Positions 1 through 6,322 of a stretch of 7,039 bases of DNA are shown here, piece by piece. A model generated the notes under the pieces. That model searched no databases and was not told the origin of the DNA. It saw only the letters and a program-made list of their open reading frames with translations. Each line of letters begins with the position of its first letter. Within the stretch, counting starts at the first letter, position 1. The stretch covers positions 1-7,039 of the forward strand of contig CAIPWG010000391.1 in the NCBI GenBank assembly GCA_903868655.1, read 5' to 3'. The DNA is from an uncultured Sphingomonadales bacterium (GTDB lineage: Bacteria > Pseudomonadota > Alphaproteobacteria > Sphingomonadales > Sphingomonadaceae). Position numbers and translations under genes: made by a program.

Positions 1-147
1 CAGCACCACCGCGCGCGGGCGTGCCGCGCCAATCGCACAAACGGCCTTGGCCAAAGCCTGCCATCCGGACATGGACAAGGCATTGCGCGTGGCCGGGGAA
101 CCGAGCGTGATCGTGGCAATGCCATCGGTGATATCGTGGTCAATCAT
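1..147 (-). CDS. Enoyl-CoA hydratase/isomerase (crotonase) family protein, N-terminal part
   Basis: This is the first 49 codons of a leftward gene that leaves the window at base 1. The translation begins MIDHDITDGIATITLG and continues with SPATRNALSMSGWQAL, which matches the N-terminal beta strand and the 'P..RNALS' turn of crotonase-fold enzymes, where the RNAL segment leads into the acyl-CoA binding region. Such enzymes hydrate or isomerise acyl-CoA thioesters in fatty acid or aromatic catabolism in the cytoplasm. The oxyanion-hole and catalytic residues lie beyond the edge, so the reaction cannot be assigned. The ATG at 147-145 is preceded by a good Shine-Dalgarno AGGAG seven bases upstream, which fixes the start. 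The gene is divergent from the permease with 88 bases between the start codons. The family call is fairly secure; the substrate is unknown. Confidence 0.8.
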   Translation of the reverse strand, partial: MIDHDITDGIATITLGSPATRNALSMSGWQALAKAVCAIGAARPRAVVL

Positions 148-235
148 CGCTTGTCTCCTACCGACGCGCATCGCGCACGCCAACAAAAACGGCGACGCGT
201 CTGGACGGCTGCGTCCAAGGCCTTATCCCGGCAGT
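148..235. promoter_or_regulatory. Divergent intergenic region between crotonase and permease genes
   Basis: These 88 bases must hold the 5' signals of both divergent genes. The leftward gene has AGGAG just upstream of its ATG. The permease ATG has only a distant AAGG at 217-220. A small hairpin GGACG-GCTG-CGTCC lies at 203-216, followed by the palindrome AAGGCCTT at 217-224. I could not identify a convincing -35/-10 pair on either strand. Shared regulation of the two genes is only an inference from the layout. Confidence 0.3.
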
Positions 236-1646
<1,411 letters not shown>

Positions 1647-1685
1647 ACGTGTTTCCCGATTTTCCGGCGCCCTGGGCGGGACCGG

Positions 1686-1729
1686 CGGCAGCGGACTGCC
1701 GGGAGCCGGGCCTTTAAGGGAGGCCCGGC
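1686..1729. other. Two tandem GC-rich hairpins between tRNA-Ala and the FYDLN gene
   Basis: Two perfect inverted repeats stand side by side. CGGCAG (1686-1691) pairs with CTGCCG (1696-1701) across a four-base loop. GCCGGGCCT (1705-1713) pairs with AGGCCCGGC (1721-1729) across a seven-base loop. Neither is followed by a T-run on either strand, so they are not classic intrinsic terminators. They lie upstream of the leftward tRNA and could be leader-processing, termination or merely GC-rich spacer structures. Confidence 0.45.
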
Positions 1730-1739
1730 ATGCTGACAA
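1711..1739 (-). promoter_or_regulatory. Weak candidate promoter for tRNA-Ala
   Basis: On the minus strand TTGTCA (1739-1734) matches five of six bases of a -35 box. It is spaced 17 bases from TAAAGG (1716-1711), a poor -10 box. A transcript would start near 1704 and give a leader of roughly 58 bases before the tRNA. The -10 overlaps the nine-base-pair hairpin, and cotranscription from the FYDLN gene is equally possible. Low confidence. Confidence 0.2.
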
Positions 1740-1794
1740 GACCAAAACTTTCATGCCAGCATATTTTTTGCGCCACGGCCTTCAACCGCGGCAT

Positions 1795-1823
1795 CCGGCC
1801 CGCGCCCGCAGGCGCAAGGCCGG
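1795..1823 (-). terminator. Strong hairpin just downstream of the FYDLN gene, possible terminator
   Basis: Five bases past the stop codon of the leftward FYDLN gene is a long GC-rich stem. CCGGCC (1795-1800) pairs with GGCCGG (1818-1823), and inside it GCGCC (1802-1806) pairs with GGCGC (1811-1815) around a four-base loop, with a small asymmetric bulge between the two stems. Position and stability suit a transcription end or an mRNA-stabilising 3' structure. There is no T-run after it in the direction of transcription, so readthrough toward the tRNA cannot be excluded. Confidence 0.4.
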
Positions 1824-1828
1824 GCAAT

Positions 1829-2146
1829 TCAGACTTCTTCGTCTTCGCCGTCGTGACCGGGTACACCCAGATCGTCATCGCCACCGAGATCAACATCGTT
1901 GTCAGGCGAATCGCCGTCTTCATCGATGTCGAGATCTTCATCGGCCAGATCGACGTCTGCAACCACCGCGACCTTTTCCTTCTGAATTTCTTCATAAGGG
2001 ATCGGCTGCTTGGACTTCAGTACCGGGTCCGGATGCCAGGCATACTTGCATTCAACGCAAGTTACCGGGTCACCATTGCCCATATCATAAAAGCGGGTGC
2101 CGCACTTTGGACAGCTGTGCTTGGCGCCCCATTCCGGCTTGACCAT
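1829..2146 (-). CDS. FYDLN acid domain (TIGR02300-type) zinc-ribbon protein
   Basis: This 105-residue protein has two parts. Residues 1-45 form a small zinc-ribbon with two CxxC knuckles, C12-P-K-C15 and C30-V-E-C33, joined by the family hallmark RFYDMGNGDPVTC (the usual FYDLN is FYDMG here). From about residue 65 to the end the chain is extremely acidic: 20 of 41 residues are Asp or Glu and there is no Lys or Arg. Both features define the alphaproteobacterial FYDLN_acid family, whose molecular function is not known. The cysteines suggest metal binding and the tail suggests contact with a basic partner, but this is inference. The ATG at 2146-2144 has GAGGA six bases upstream on the minus strand. 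The gene is divergent from aroA and lies upstream of tRNA-Ala on the same strand, a neighbourhood I recall from other alphaproteobacteria. Confidence 0.9.
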   Translation of the reverse strand: MVKPEWGAKHSCPKCGTRFYDMGNGDPVTCVECKYAWHPDPVLKSKQPIPYEEIQKEKVAVVADVDLADEDLDIDEDGDSPDNDVDLGGDDDLGVPGHDGEDEEV

Positions 2147-2331
2147 GAAAATTCCTCAAGTCCTGTTGGCAACAGACAGCCTGCCACCAACGCGAATCGG
2201 GTTGGGCCATGGCCGACCGCTGGCAAGCAGGTCAAGCCCATGACGAGAGCGCGCGCCTTGCCATAGCCACGCGTCGCTGTCAAAAGCCGCGCGATTTTCC
2301 CGTCTGTCCGTTTCCGAAAGGTGCGCACCTC
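2147..2331. promoter_or_regulatory. Divergent control region between FYDLN gene and aroA
   Basis: These 185 bases separate two divergent genes and should contain both promoters. On the minus strand there is a perfect TTGACA at 2283-2278 and a TTGACC at 2235-2230, both -35-like for the FYDLN gene. Neither has a good -10 at 17 bases; the second is followed at that distance by CCATGG. On the plus strand TTGCCA at 2258-2263 is a possible aroA -35, again without a clear -10. I therefore mark the region rather than a single promoter. Confidence 0.3.
2316..2321 (+). promoter_or_regulatory. Ribosome binding site that decides the aroA start
   Basis: GAAAGG lies ten bases before the GTG at 2332. The aroA frame is open further upstream to 2209, but the residues encoded there do not resemble EPSP synthases, and the family's conserved part begins shortly after the GTG (PRRFVAKGPL). 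This site therefore supports the GTG as the true start. Confidence 0.6.
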
Positions 2332-3675
2332 GTGTCTGCTTCCCATGGCCCTGCCCAGCCCCGCCGCTTTGTTGCGAAGGGCCCGCTGACCGGGCGCATC
2401 CGCGTTCCGGGGGACAAGTCGATCAGCCACCGTTCGATCATGTTGGGTGCGCTGGCGGTTGGTGAAACCCGCGTAACCGGCTTGCTCGAAGGCGAAGACG
2501 TGCTGGCCACGGCCGCCGCCATGCGTGCGATGGGCGCCACAATCGAACGCCAGGTCGATGGTGACTGGCTGGTCGCAGGTGTGGGCGTGGGCGGTTTGAT
2601 GCAGCCCGCAGGGGCGCTCGACATGGGCAATTCAGGCACGTCAACCCGCCTGTTGCTTGGCCTCGTCGCCAGCCATTCGATCACGGCGTGTTTTACCGGC
2701 GACGCCAGTTTGTCGAAACGGCCAATGGGCCGGGTGATTGCGCCGTTGAGCGCCATGGGCGCGGCATTCACCCCCTACCCCGGTGGCCGCCTGCCGTTGA
2801 TCGTGACCGGCGCGCATGTTCCCGTGCCGATCACTTATCGCCTGCCGGTTCCGTCTGCCCAGGTCAAAAGCGCAGTATTGCTCGCCGGGCTCAACACACC
2901 AGGGGTGACCACGGTAATCGAACCGGTGCCCACGCGCGATCATTCGGAACGCATGTTGCGCGGGTTCGGCGCAGATCTGACCGTCACAACCGATGCCGAC
3001 GGCGCTCGGGTCATCAGCCTCGTCGGTCAGCCCGAATTGCGCCCCCAGATGATCACCGTACCCGGCGATCCGTCCTCGGCGGCGTTTTTTGTGGTGGCGG
3101 CATTGCTTGTACCAGGATCAGACCTGATTATCGAAAATGTCGGACTGAACACAACCCGCGCCGCGCTGTTCGATGTGCTGCGCTTGATGGGTGGCCATAT
3201 CGAACCGCTGAACCCCCGCGAAGTCGGTGGCGAGCAGGTGGCCGATCTGCATGTGCGCGCCAGCACCCTGCACGGTATCACGGTCGACCCCGCAGTGGTG
3301 CCCGCGATGGTTGATGAATTTCCGGTCCTGTTCGTCGCCGCTGCACTGGCCAACGGGCGTACAGTGACCTCGGGACTGGAAGAACTGCGGGTCAAGGAAT
3401 CAGATCGAATTGCAACGATGCACACCGCCTTGACACTGGCTGGGGCCAAAGTTGAAGAAACGCCCGACGGCATGATCATCGAAGGCAGCGGCGGGCGCGC
3501 TCTGCCAGGCAGCGGTGAGACAGCGATTGCCACGCATCTCGATCACCGTATCGCGATGGCGATGGCCGTGGCGGGGCTCGCCAGCGACCGGGGTGTCACG
3601 GTTGACGACACGCGTCCGATTGCCACCAGCTTTCCGATGTTCGAACACCTGCTTGAAACCACGGGCGCAGCATGA
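2332..3675 (+). CDS. aroA: 3-phosphoshikimate 1-carboxyvinyltransferase (EPSP synthase), class II
   Basis: This cytoplasmic enzyme (447 residues from the GTG start) joins phosphoenolpyruvate to shikimate-3-phosphate, the sixth step of the shikimate pathway to chorismate. The motifs appear in order: VPGDKSISHRS at 25-35 with the substrate-binding Lys29; GNSGTSTRLLLG at 99-110; KRPMGR at 129-134; SAQVKSAVLLAG at 175-186; TRDHSERML at 201-209; PGDPSSAAFF at 244-253; Asp328 in MVDEFP, the position of the catalytic aspartate; LRVKESDR at 352-359; and HLDHRIAM at 402-409. The sequence closely follows the CP4-type class II branch, not the Escherichia coli class I branch. Unlike CP4, the PEP-site motif has Gly102 where CP4 has Ala100, while Leu107 agrees with CP4. 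The stop codon overlaps the cmk start (ATGA), so the two are translationally coupled. Length is normal and no lesion is seen. Confidence 0.97.
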   Translation: MSASHGPAQPRRFVAKGPLTGRIRVPGDKSISHRSIMLGALAVGETRVTGLLEGEDVLATAAAMRAMGATIERQVDGDWLVAGVGVGGLMQPAGALDMGNSGTSTRLLLGLVASHSITACFTGDASLSKRPMGRVIAPLSAMGAAFTPYPGGRLPLIVTGAHVPVPITYRLPVPSAQVKSAVLLAGLNTPGVTTVIEPVPTRDHSERMLRGFGADLTVTTDADGARVISLVGQPELRPQMITVPGDPSSAAFFVVAALLVPGSDLIIENVGLNTTRAALFDVLRLMGGHIEPLNPREVGGEQVADLHVRASTLHGITVDPAVVPAMVDEFPVLFVAAALANGRTVTSGLEELRVKESDRIATMHTALTLAGAKVEETPDGMIIEGSGGRALPGSGETAIATHLDHRIAMAMAVAGLASDRGVTVDDTRPIATSFPMFEHLLETTGAA

Positions 3676-4295
3676 TCATCGCTGTCGATGGGCCGACCGC
3701 CTCAGGCAAAGGCACGATTGCTCGCGCACTTGCCCGACATTTCGGATTACCCCATCTCGATACCGGATTGCTGTATCGTGCGGTCGGCTGGCACGTCGCA
3801 TCGCTTGGCGGCGATCCGGACAAGTCCGAGGATGCACTGGCCGCAACCGCGTTTTCCAACAGCCTGCTCGATGATCCTGCCTTGCGTAGCGAAGATGTGG
3901 GCGCGTTGGCCAGCCGGGTTTCGGTTCATCCAGCCGTGCGGGAGGCCTTGTTGCAGCGTCAACGTACTTTTGCGGCCCAGCCCGGCGGCGCGGTGCTCGA
4001 TGGTCGCGACATTGCCACGGTGATTGCGCCTGATGCCCATGCCAAATTGTTTGTCACCGCCAGCATCGCGGCGCGCGCGTTGCGGCGGTTTGTCGAAATG
4101 CAGGCGCGTGGCGAAGATGTCAGCCGCGCGCAGATCGAAGCCGATCTGGCGGCGCGCGATGCGCGGGATTCAGCGCGCAGCGTCGCGCCCTTAAGGCAGG
4201 CGGAGGGCGCGGCGTTGCTCGACACGTCTGCGCTGCCGCCTGCCGCTGCAATTGCCGCCGCCATCGCCCTGGTCGAAAAACAGACCGCTTCGTAA
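3672..4295 (+). CDS. cmk: Cytidylate kinase
   Basis: This 207-residue cytoplasmic NMP kinase phosphorylates CMP and dCMP with ATP, recycling pyrimidine nucleotides for RNA, DNA and CDP-lipid synthesis. The P-loop is GPTASGKGT at residues 7-15. LDTGLLYRAVG at 29-39 is the substrate-side motif that follows it. DGRDIATVIAPDA at 110-122 and RDARDSARSVAPL at 162-174 are the CMP-binding and lid-region motifs of the family. It is about 20 residues shorter than the E. coli enzyme, as is common in alphaproteobacteria. Its ATG overlaps the aroA stop by four bases, so it depends on aroA transcription and probably on translational coupling. Pairing with aroA is common. The usual next gene rpsA is missing here. 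Confidence 0.96.
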   Translation: MIIAVDGPTASGKGTIARALARHFGLPHLDTGLLYRAVGWHVASLGGDPDKSEDALAATAFSNSLLDDPALRSEDVGALASRVSVHPAVREALLQRQRTFAAQPGGAVLDGRDIATVIAPDAHAKLFVTASIAARALRRFVEMQARGEDVSRAQIEADLAARDARDSARSVAPLRQAEGAALLDTSALPPAAAIAAAIALVEKQTAS

Positions 4296-4305
4296 TGGTT
4301 ACCTA

Positions 4306-4319
4306 CCGCATTAATGCGG
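4306..4319. repeat. Perfect 14-base palindrome downstream of cmk
   Basis: CCGCATTAATGCGG is its own reverse complement and lies ten bases after the cmk stop, in the 128-base gap before the PilZ gene. It has the look of a dimer-binding operator, but could also be part of a transcript-end structure. A second weak inverted repeat, CGGGC-GCAGA-GCCCG, lies at 4386-4400, 23 bases before the PilZ start codon. I see no clear promoter in the gap. Confidence 0.5.
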
Positions 4320-4423
4320 ATCAGGCACCTGCCTTAGCTGAAACACCGGCTGGTCCAGTCGTTCTTGTGTGATGTGGTAAATGAACGGGCGCAGAGCCCG
4401 ACCAAGTCGCAAGGGTTTAAGCG

Positions 4424-4789
4424 ATGGAACTGACTGCCGACCTGTTCGCCACAAAACGCCGCGCGGTGCGCGTTGGCTTTGAATTGATGGTCCGTTGCAA
4501 AGTCGGCGCATTGCGGTCAACGGTTATGCTTAAGGATATGACCCGGTTTGGCGCGCGGATCGAAGGATTGGACCACCCGCATGAAGGTGAAGCGATCAGC
4601 CTGATCCTGCCGGGCCAGGCCCCGCGACTGGCCTTTGTCATGTGGAGCCGCGGTGGCGCATCGGGCCTGGAATTTGCAGATCCGCTGTCTGCAGACATCT
4701 TCGACGCGATGATCCGCGACTATGCCATCGGCTTCCAAGCCCCGCCGACCCCACCCAAACTGGTTCAGCCCACGCGCTTTGCCGCCTAA
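4424..4789 (+). CDS. PilZ domain protein (putative cyclic di-GMP receptor)
   Basis: This small soluble protein of 121 residues consists of one PilZ domain. PilZ domains usually bind cyclic di-GMP through an N-terminal RxxxR and a D/NxSxxG motif. Here R12-R13-A14-V15-R16 supplies RxxxR, and D38-M39-T40-R41-F42-G43 is the second motif with Thr in place of Ser, followed by ARIEG. Residues 71-84 (FVMWSRGGASGLEF) are the closing beta strands typical of the fold. The tail from 104 is proline-rich and probably disordered. Ligand binding is likely but not certain because of the Ser-to-Thr change; the output partner is unknown, as there is no second domain. The ATG has AAGGG eight bases upstream. It follows cmk on the same strand after 128 bases and precedes the rpsF leader, so it may have its own promoter. 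Confidence 0.85.
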   Translation: MELTADLFATKRRAVRVGFELMVRCKVGALRSTVMLKDMTRFGARIEGLDHPHEGEAISLILPGQAPRLAFVMWSRGGASGLEFADPLSADIFDAMIRDYAIGFQAPPTPPKLVQPTRFAA

Positions 4790-4836
4790 ATGGCTTGCAT
4801 TCATCACCGATATCGCTAAGCGCCGCAGCTTCGTTG

Positions 4837-4911
4837 GACCGAGCATGGCCCGATGGAGACGAAGAAAGCCGGAGGGGCCCCGCAATACCGCGGAACAGCC
4901 AGCGATCGGTT
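4837..4911 (+). promoter_or_regulatory. Structured rpsF leader, candidate S6:S18 autoregulatory RNA
   Basis: The 145 bases before rpsF contain no gene but can fold. GACCGA (4837-4842) pairs with TCGGTT (4906-4911). Inside it TGGC (4846-4849) pairs with GCCA (4898-4901), and CCG (4850-4852) pairs with CGG (4891-4893), leaving AACA bulged. A competing helix GGCCC (4847-4851) with GGGCC (4874-4878) is possible. The loop side carries GGAGG (4871-4875) and AATACCG (4884-4890), both of which also occur in the 16S rRNA region bound by S6 and S18. Many bacteria control rpsF-rpsR through an S6:S18-binding leader RNA with a conserved CCG. I infer such a role; the fold is hand-drawn and not scored. Confidence 0.35.
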
Positions 4912-4934
4912 ATGATAACAAGGAAGCATGATAC

Positions 4935-5297
4935 ATGCCGCTTTACGAGCATGTTTTTCTTGCGCGTCAGGATCTGAGCCAGGCTCAGGTTGACACGCTT
5001 GCCGCCACCGCCACCGAAATCGTTGAAGCCAACCAGGGCAAGATCACAAAGGTCGAAACCTGGGGCCTGCGTTCGCTGGCTTACAAGATCCAGAAGAACC
5101 GCAAGGCGCACTTCGTGCTTCTGAACATCGATGCCCCCGCTGGCGTCGTGGCAGAACTGGAACGCCAGACCGCAATCAACGAAGACGTGATCCGGTTTCT
5201 TACCGTGCGCGTGGACGAGCTTGAAGCCGGTCCCTCGGTGATGATGCGCAAGAACGACCGTGAACGCACGCGTCGTCGCGAACGCGAAGGGGAATAA
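4935..5297 (+). CDS. rpsF: 30S ribosomal protein S6
   Basis: This 120-residue protein is a primary partner of S18 on the platform of the 30S subunit; the two bind the central domain of 16S rRNA as a heterodimer. The N-terminal [15 protein letters not shown] and the central [20 protein letters not shown] (residues 38-57) followed by AHFVLLNI are the standard S6 ferredoxin-like core, with [11 protein letters not shown] closing it at about 87-97. The C-terminal tail, rich in Arg and Glu, is the variable extension of S6 and is not polyglutamate as in E. coli. The start is set by AAGGAAG eight bases upstream. It opens the rpsF-rpsR-rplI operon, with only three bases to rpsR. Confidence 0.97.
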   Translation: MPLYEHVFLARQDLSQAQVDTLAATATEIVEANQGKITKVETWGLRSLAYKIQKNRKAHFVLLNIDAPAGVVAELERQTAINEDVIRFLTVRVDELEAGPSVMMRKNDRERTRRREREGE

Positions 5298-5300
5298 TCC

Positions 5301-5525
5301 ATGGCCCGTCCGTTTTTCCGCCGCCGCAAGAGCTGCCCGTTTTCGGGCAAGAATGCTCCCAAGATCGACTTCAAGGACGTGCGCCTGCTTCAAGGCTTCA
5401 TGTCTGAACGAGGCAAGATCGTGCCCAGCCGCATCACTGCGGTTTCGGCAAAGAAGCAGCGCGAGCTGGGCCAGGCGATCAAGCGCGCCCGGCACGTCGG
5501 CCTGCTGCCCTACATCGTCAAGTAA
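5301..5525 (+). CDS. rpsR: 30S ribosomal protein S18
   Basis: This 74-residue basic protein binds with S6 to the 30S platform. It starts [16 protein letters not shown], with a single Cys12 in the motif that in other S18 proteins may carry a zinc-type cluster. It contains the family core [19 protein letters not shown] and [20 protein letters not shown], and ends in the conserved [13 protein letters not shown]. The Shine-Dalgarno AAGGGGA lies within the end of rpsF, seven bases before the ATG, so the two genes are tightly coupled. Length is normal. Confidence 0.98.
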   Translation: MARPFFRRRKSCPFSGKNAPKIDFKDVRLLQGFMSERGKIVPSRITAVSAKKQRELGQAIKRARHVGLLPYIVK

Positions 5526-5537
5526 GGAGCGCCAGAC

Positions 5538-6134
5538 ATGCAGATCATCCTGCTCGAGCGCATCGAAAAGCTGGGCACTATTGGCGACGAAGTCACCGTA
5601 AAGGACGGCTACGCGCGCAATTTCCTGTTGCCCAACAAAAAGGCGCTGCGCGCCAATGATGCCAACCGCAAGATCTTTGAATCCAACCGCGCCCGGATCG
5701 AAGCCGACAACGCCGCGCGTCGTGACGACGCCAAGGCCGAAGCCGGCAACGTCGAAGGCAAGGAAGTCGTGCTGATCCGCGCGGCATCGAACGCCGGCCA
5801 ACTGTATGGTTCGGTATCGGTGCGCGATATCGCCGACGGCCTGATCGCCCAAGGTTGCAAGGTTACCAAGGGCATGATCGTGCTGGAACGCCCGATCAAG
5901 ACCATTGGCGTGTTCGATGTGCGCGTTTCGCTGCACCCCGAAGTCGCTGTCACGGTCAAGGCCAACGTCGCGCGCTCGCCCGACGAAGCCGAACTTCAGT
6001 CGAAGGGTGTCGATGTTATCGACGCCATGTTCGACACCGAAGTCGGTGGCTTTACCGAAGCCTATGACCCCAATGCCGAACCGGGCGAAATCCCGGCCGA
6101 CTTGCTCGACGACGAAGCTTCGGCTGACGCCTGA
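5538..6134 (+). CDS. rplI: 50S ribosomal protein L9
   Basis: This 198-residue protein binds 23S rRNA near the L1 stalk and reaches across the ribosome surface, helping to limit frame slippage. The N-terminal rRNA-binding domain (MQIILLERIEKLGTIGDEV, then DGYARNFLLPNKKA at 23-36) fits the L9 signature except that the usual Gly of the LPxGKA motif is Lys34. A long Ala/Glu/Lys/Arg helix at about 40-75 links it to the C-terminal domain (roughly 76-150, with LYGSVSVRDIADGL). The tail beyond about 170 is acidic, EPGEIPADLLDDEASADA. This makes it some 50 residues longer than the E. coli protein, as usual for alphaproteobacteria. The Shine-Dalgarno AAGGAG overlaps the rpsR stop codon, eight bases before the ATG. 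A terminator follows 26 bases after the stop. Confidence 0.97.
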   Translation: MQIILLERIEKLGTIGDEVTVKDGYARNFLLPNKKALRANDANRKIFESNRARIEADNAARRDDAKAEAGNVEGKEVVLIRAASNAGQLYGSVSVRDIADGLIAQGCKVTKGMIVLERPIKTIGVFDVRVSLHPEVAVTVKANVARSPDEAELQSKGVDVIDAMFDTEVGGFTEAYDPNAEPGEIPADLLDDEASADA

Positions 6135-6160
6135 TCCCGTTGCGAACGGCTCGATAAAAC

Positions 6161-6192
6161 GGGGGCGCTTCCGCAAGGAGGCGCCCCTTTTT
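6161..6192 (+). terminator. Rho-independent terminator of the rpsF-rpsR-rplI operon
   Basis: An 11-base-pair stem (6162-6172 with 6177-6187, one G-U pair) closes on a GCAA loop and is followed at once by TTTTT (6188-6192). An AAAA run precedes the stem at 6156-6159, but it is offset from the stem by CG. This is a textbook intrinsic terminator for the plus strand, 26 bases after the rplI stop codon. Confidence 0.95.
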
Positions 6193-6241
6193 CGTGCGCG
6201 TGTGAAATGCAGCCAAATTGGCAACGGTCGCCAGGGCTGCC

Positions 6242-6256
6242 GGCTTGCCTCAAGCC
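6242..6256. repeat. Small inverted repeat in the gap before the Slam-like gene
   Basis: GGCTTG (6242-6247) and CAAGCC (6251-6256) form a perfect six-base-pair stem with loop CCT. CCAGG at 6231-6235 can alternatively pair with CCTGG at 6255-6259. A further CCCTC/GAGGG stem lies at 6283-6296. No T-run and no recognisable promoter were seen in 6193-6322, which must carry the 5' signals of the next gene. Confidence 0.3.
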
Positions 6257-6322
6257 TGGACGCATGCCACCCGACGAATTGGCCCTCTCCCGAGGGGCGG
6301 GTTGTGGGGACTGTTCGAGGTG

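Noticed and set aside
47..235. Upstream extension of the permease frame from a TTG at 47
   Set aside because: It would overlap the divergent crotonase gene, which has a good ribosome binding site, and the added residues do not look like a permease N-terminus.
2209..2331. Upstream extension of aroA to an ATG at 2209
   Set aside because: The added 41 residues have no counterpart in EPSP synthases as I know them, and the GTG at 2332 has a suitable Shine-Dalgarno.
4911..4916. TATGAT as a -10 box for rpsF
   Set aside because: There is no -35 at the right distance, and transcription would start inside the Shine-Dalgarno, leaving no usable leader.
4845..4931. Small open frame in the rpsF leader starting at an ATG at 4845
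   Set aside because: It has no family resemblance and coincides with the foldable leader; base composition alone explains the open frame.
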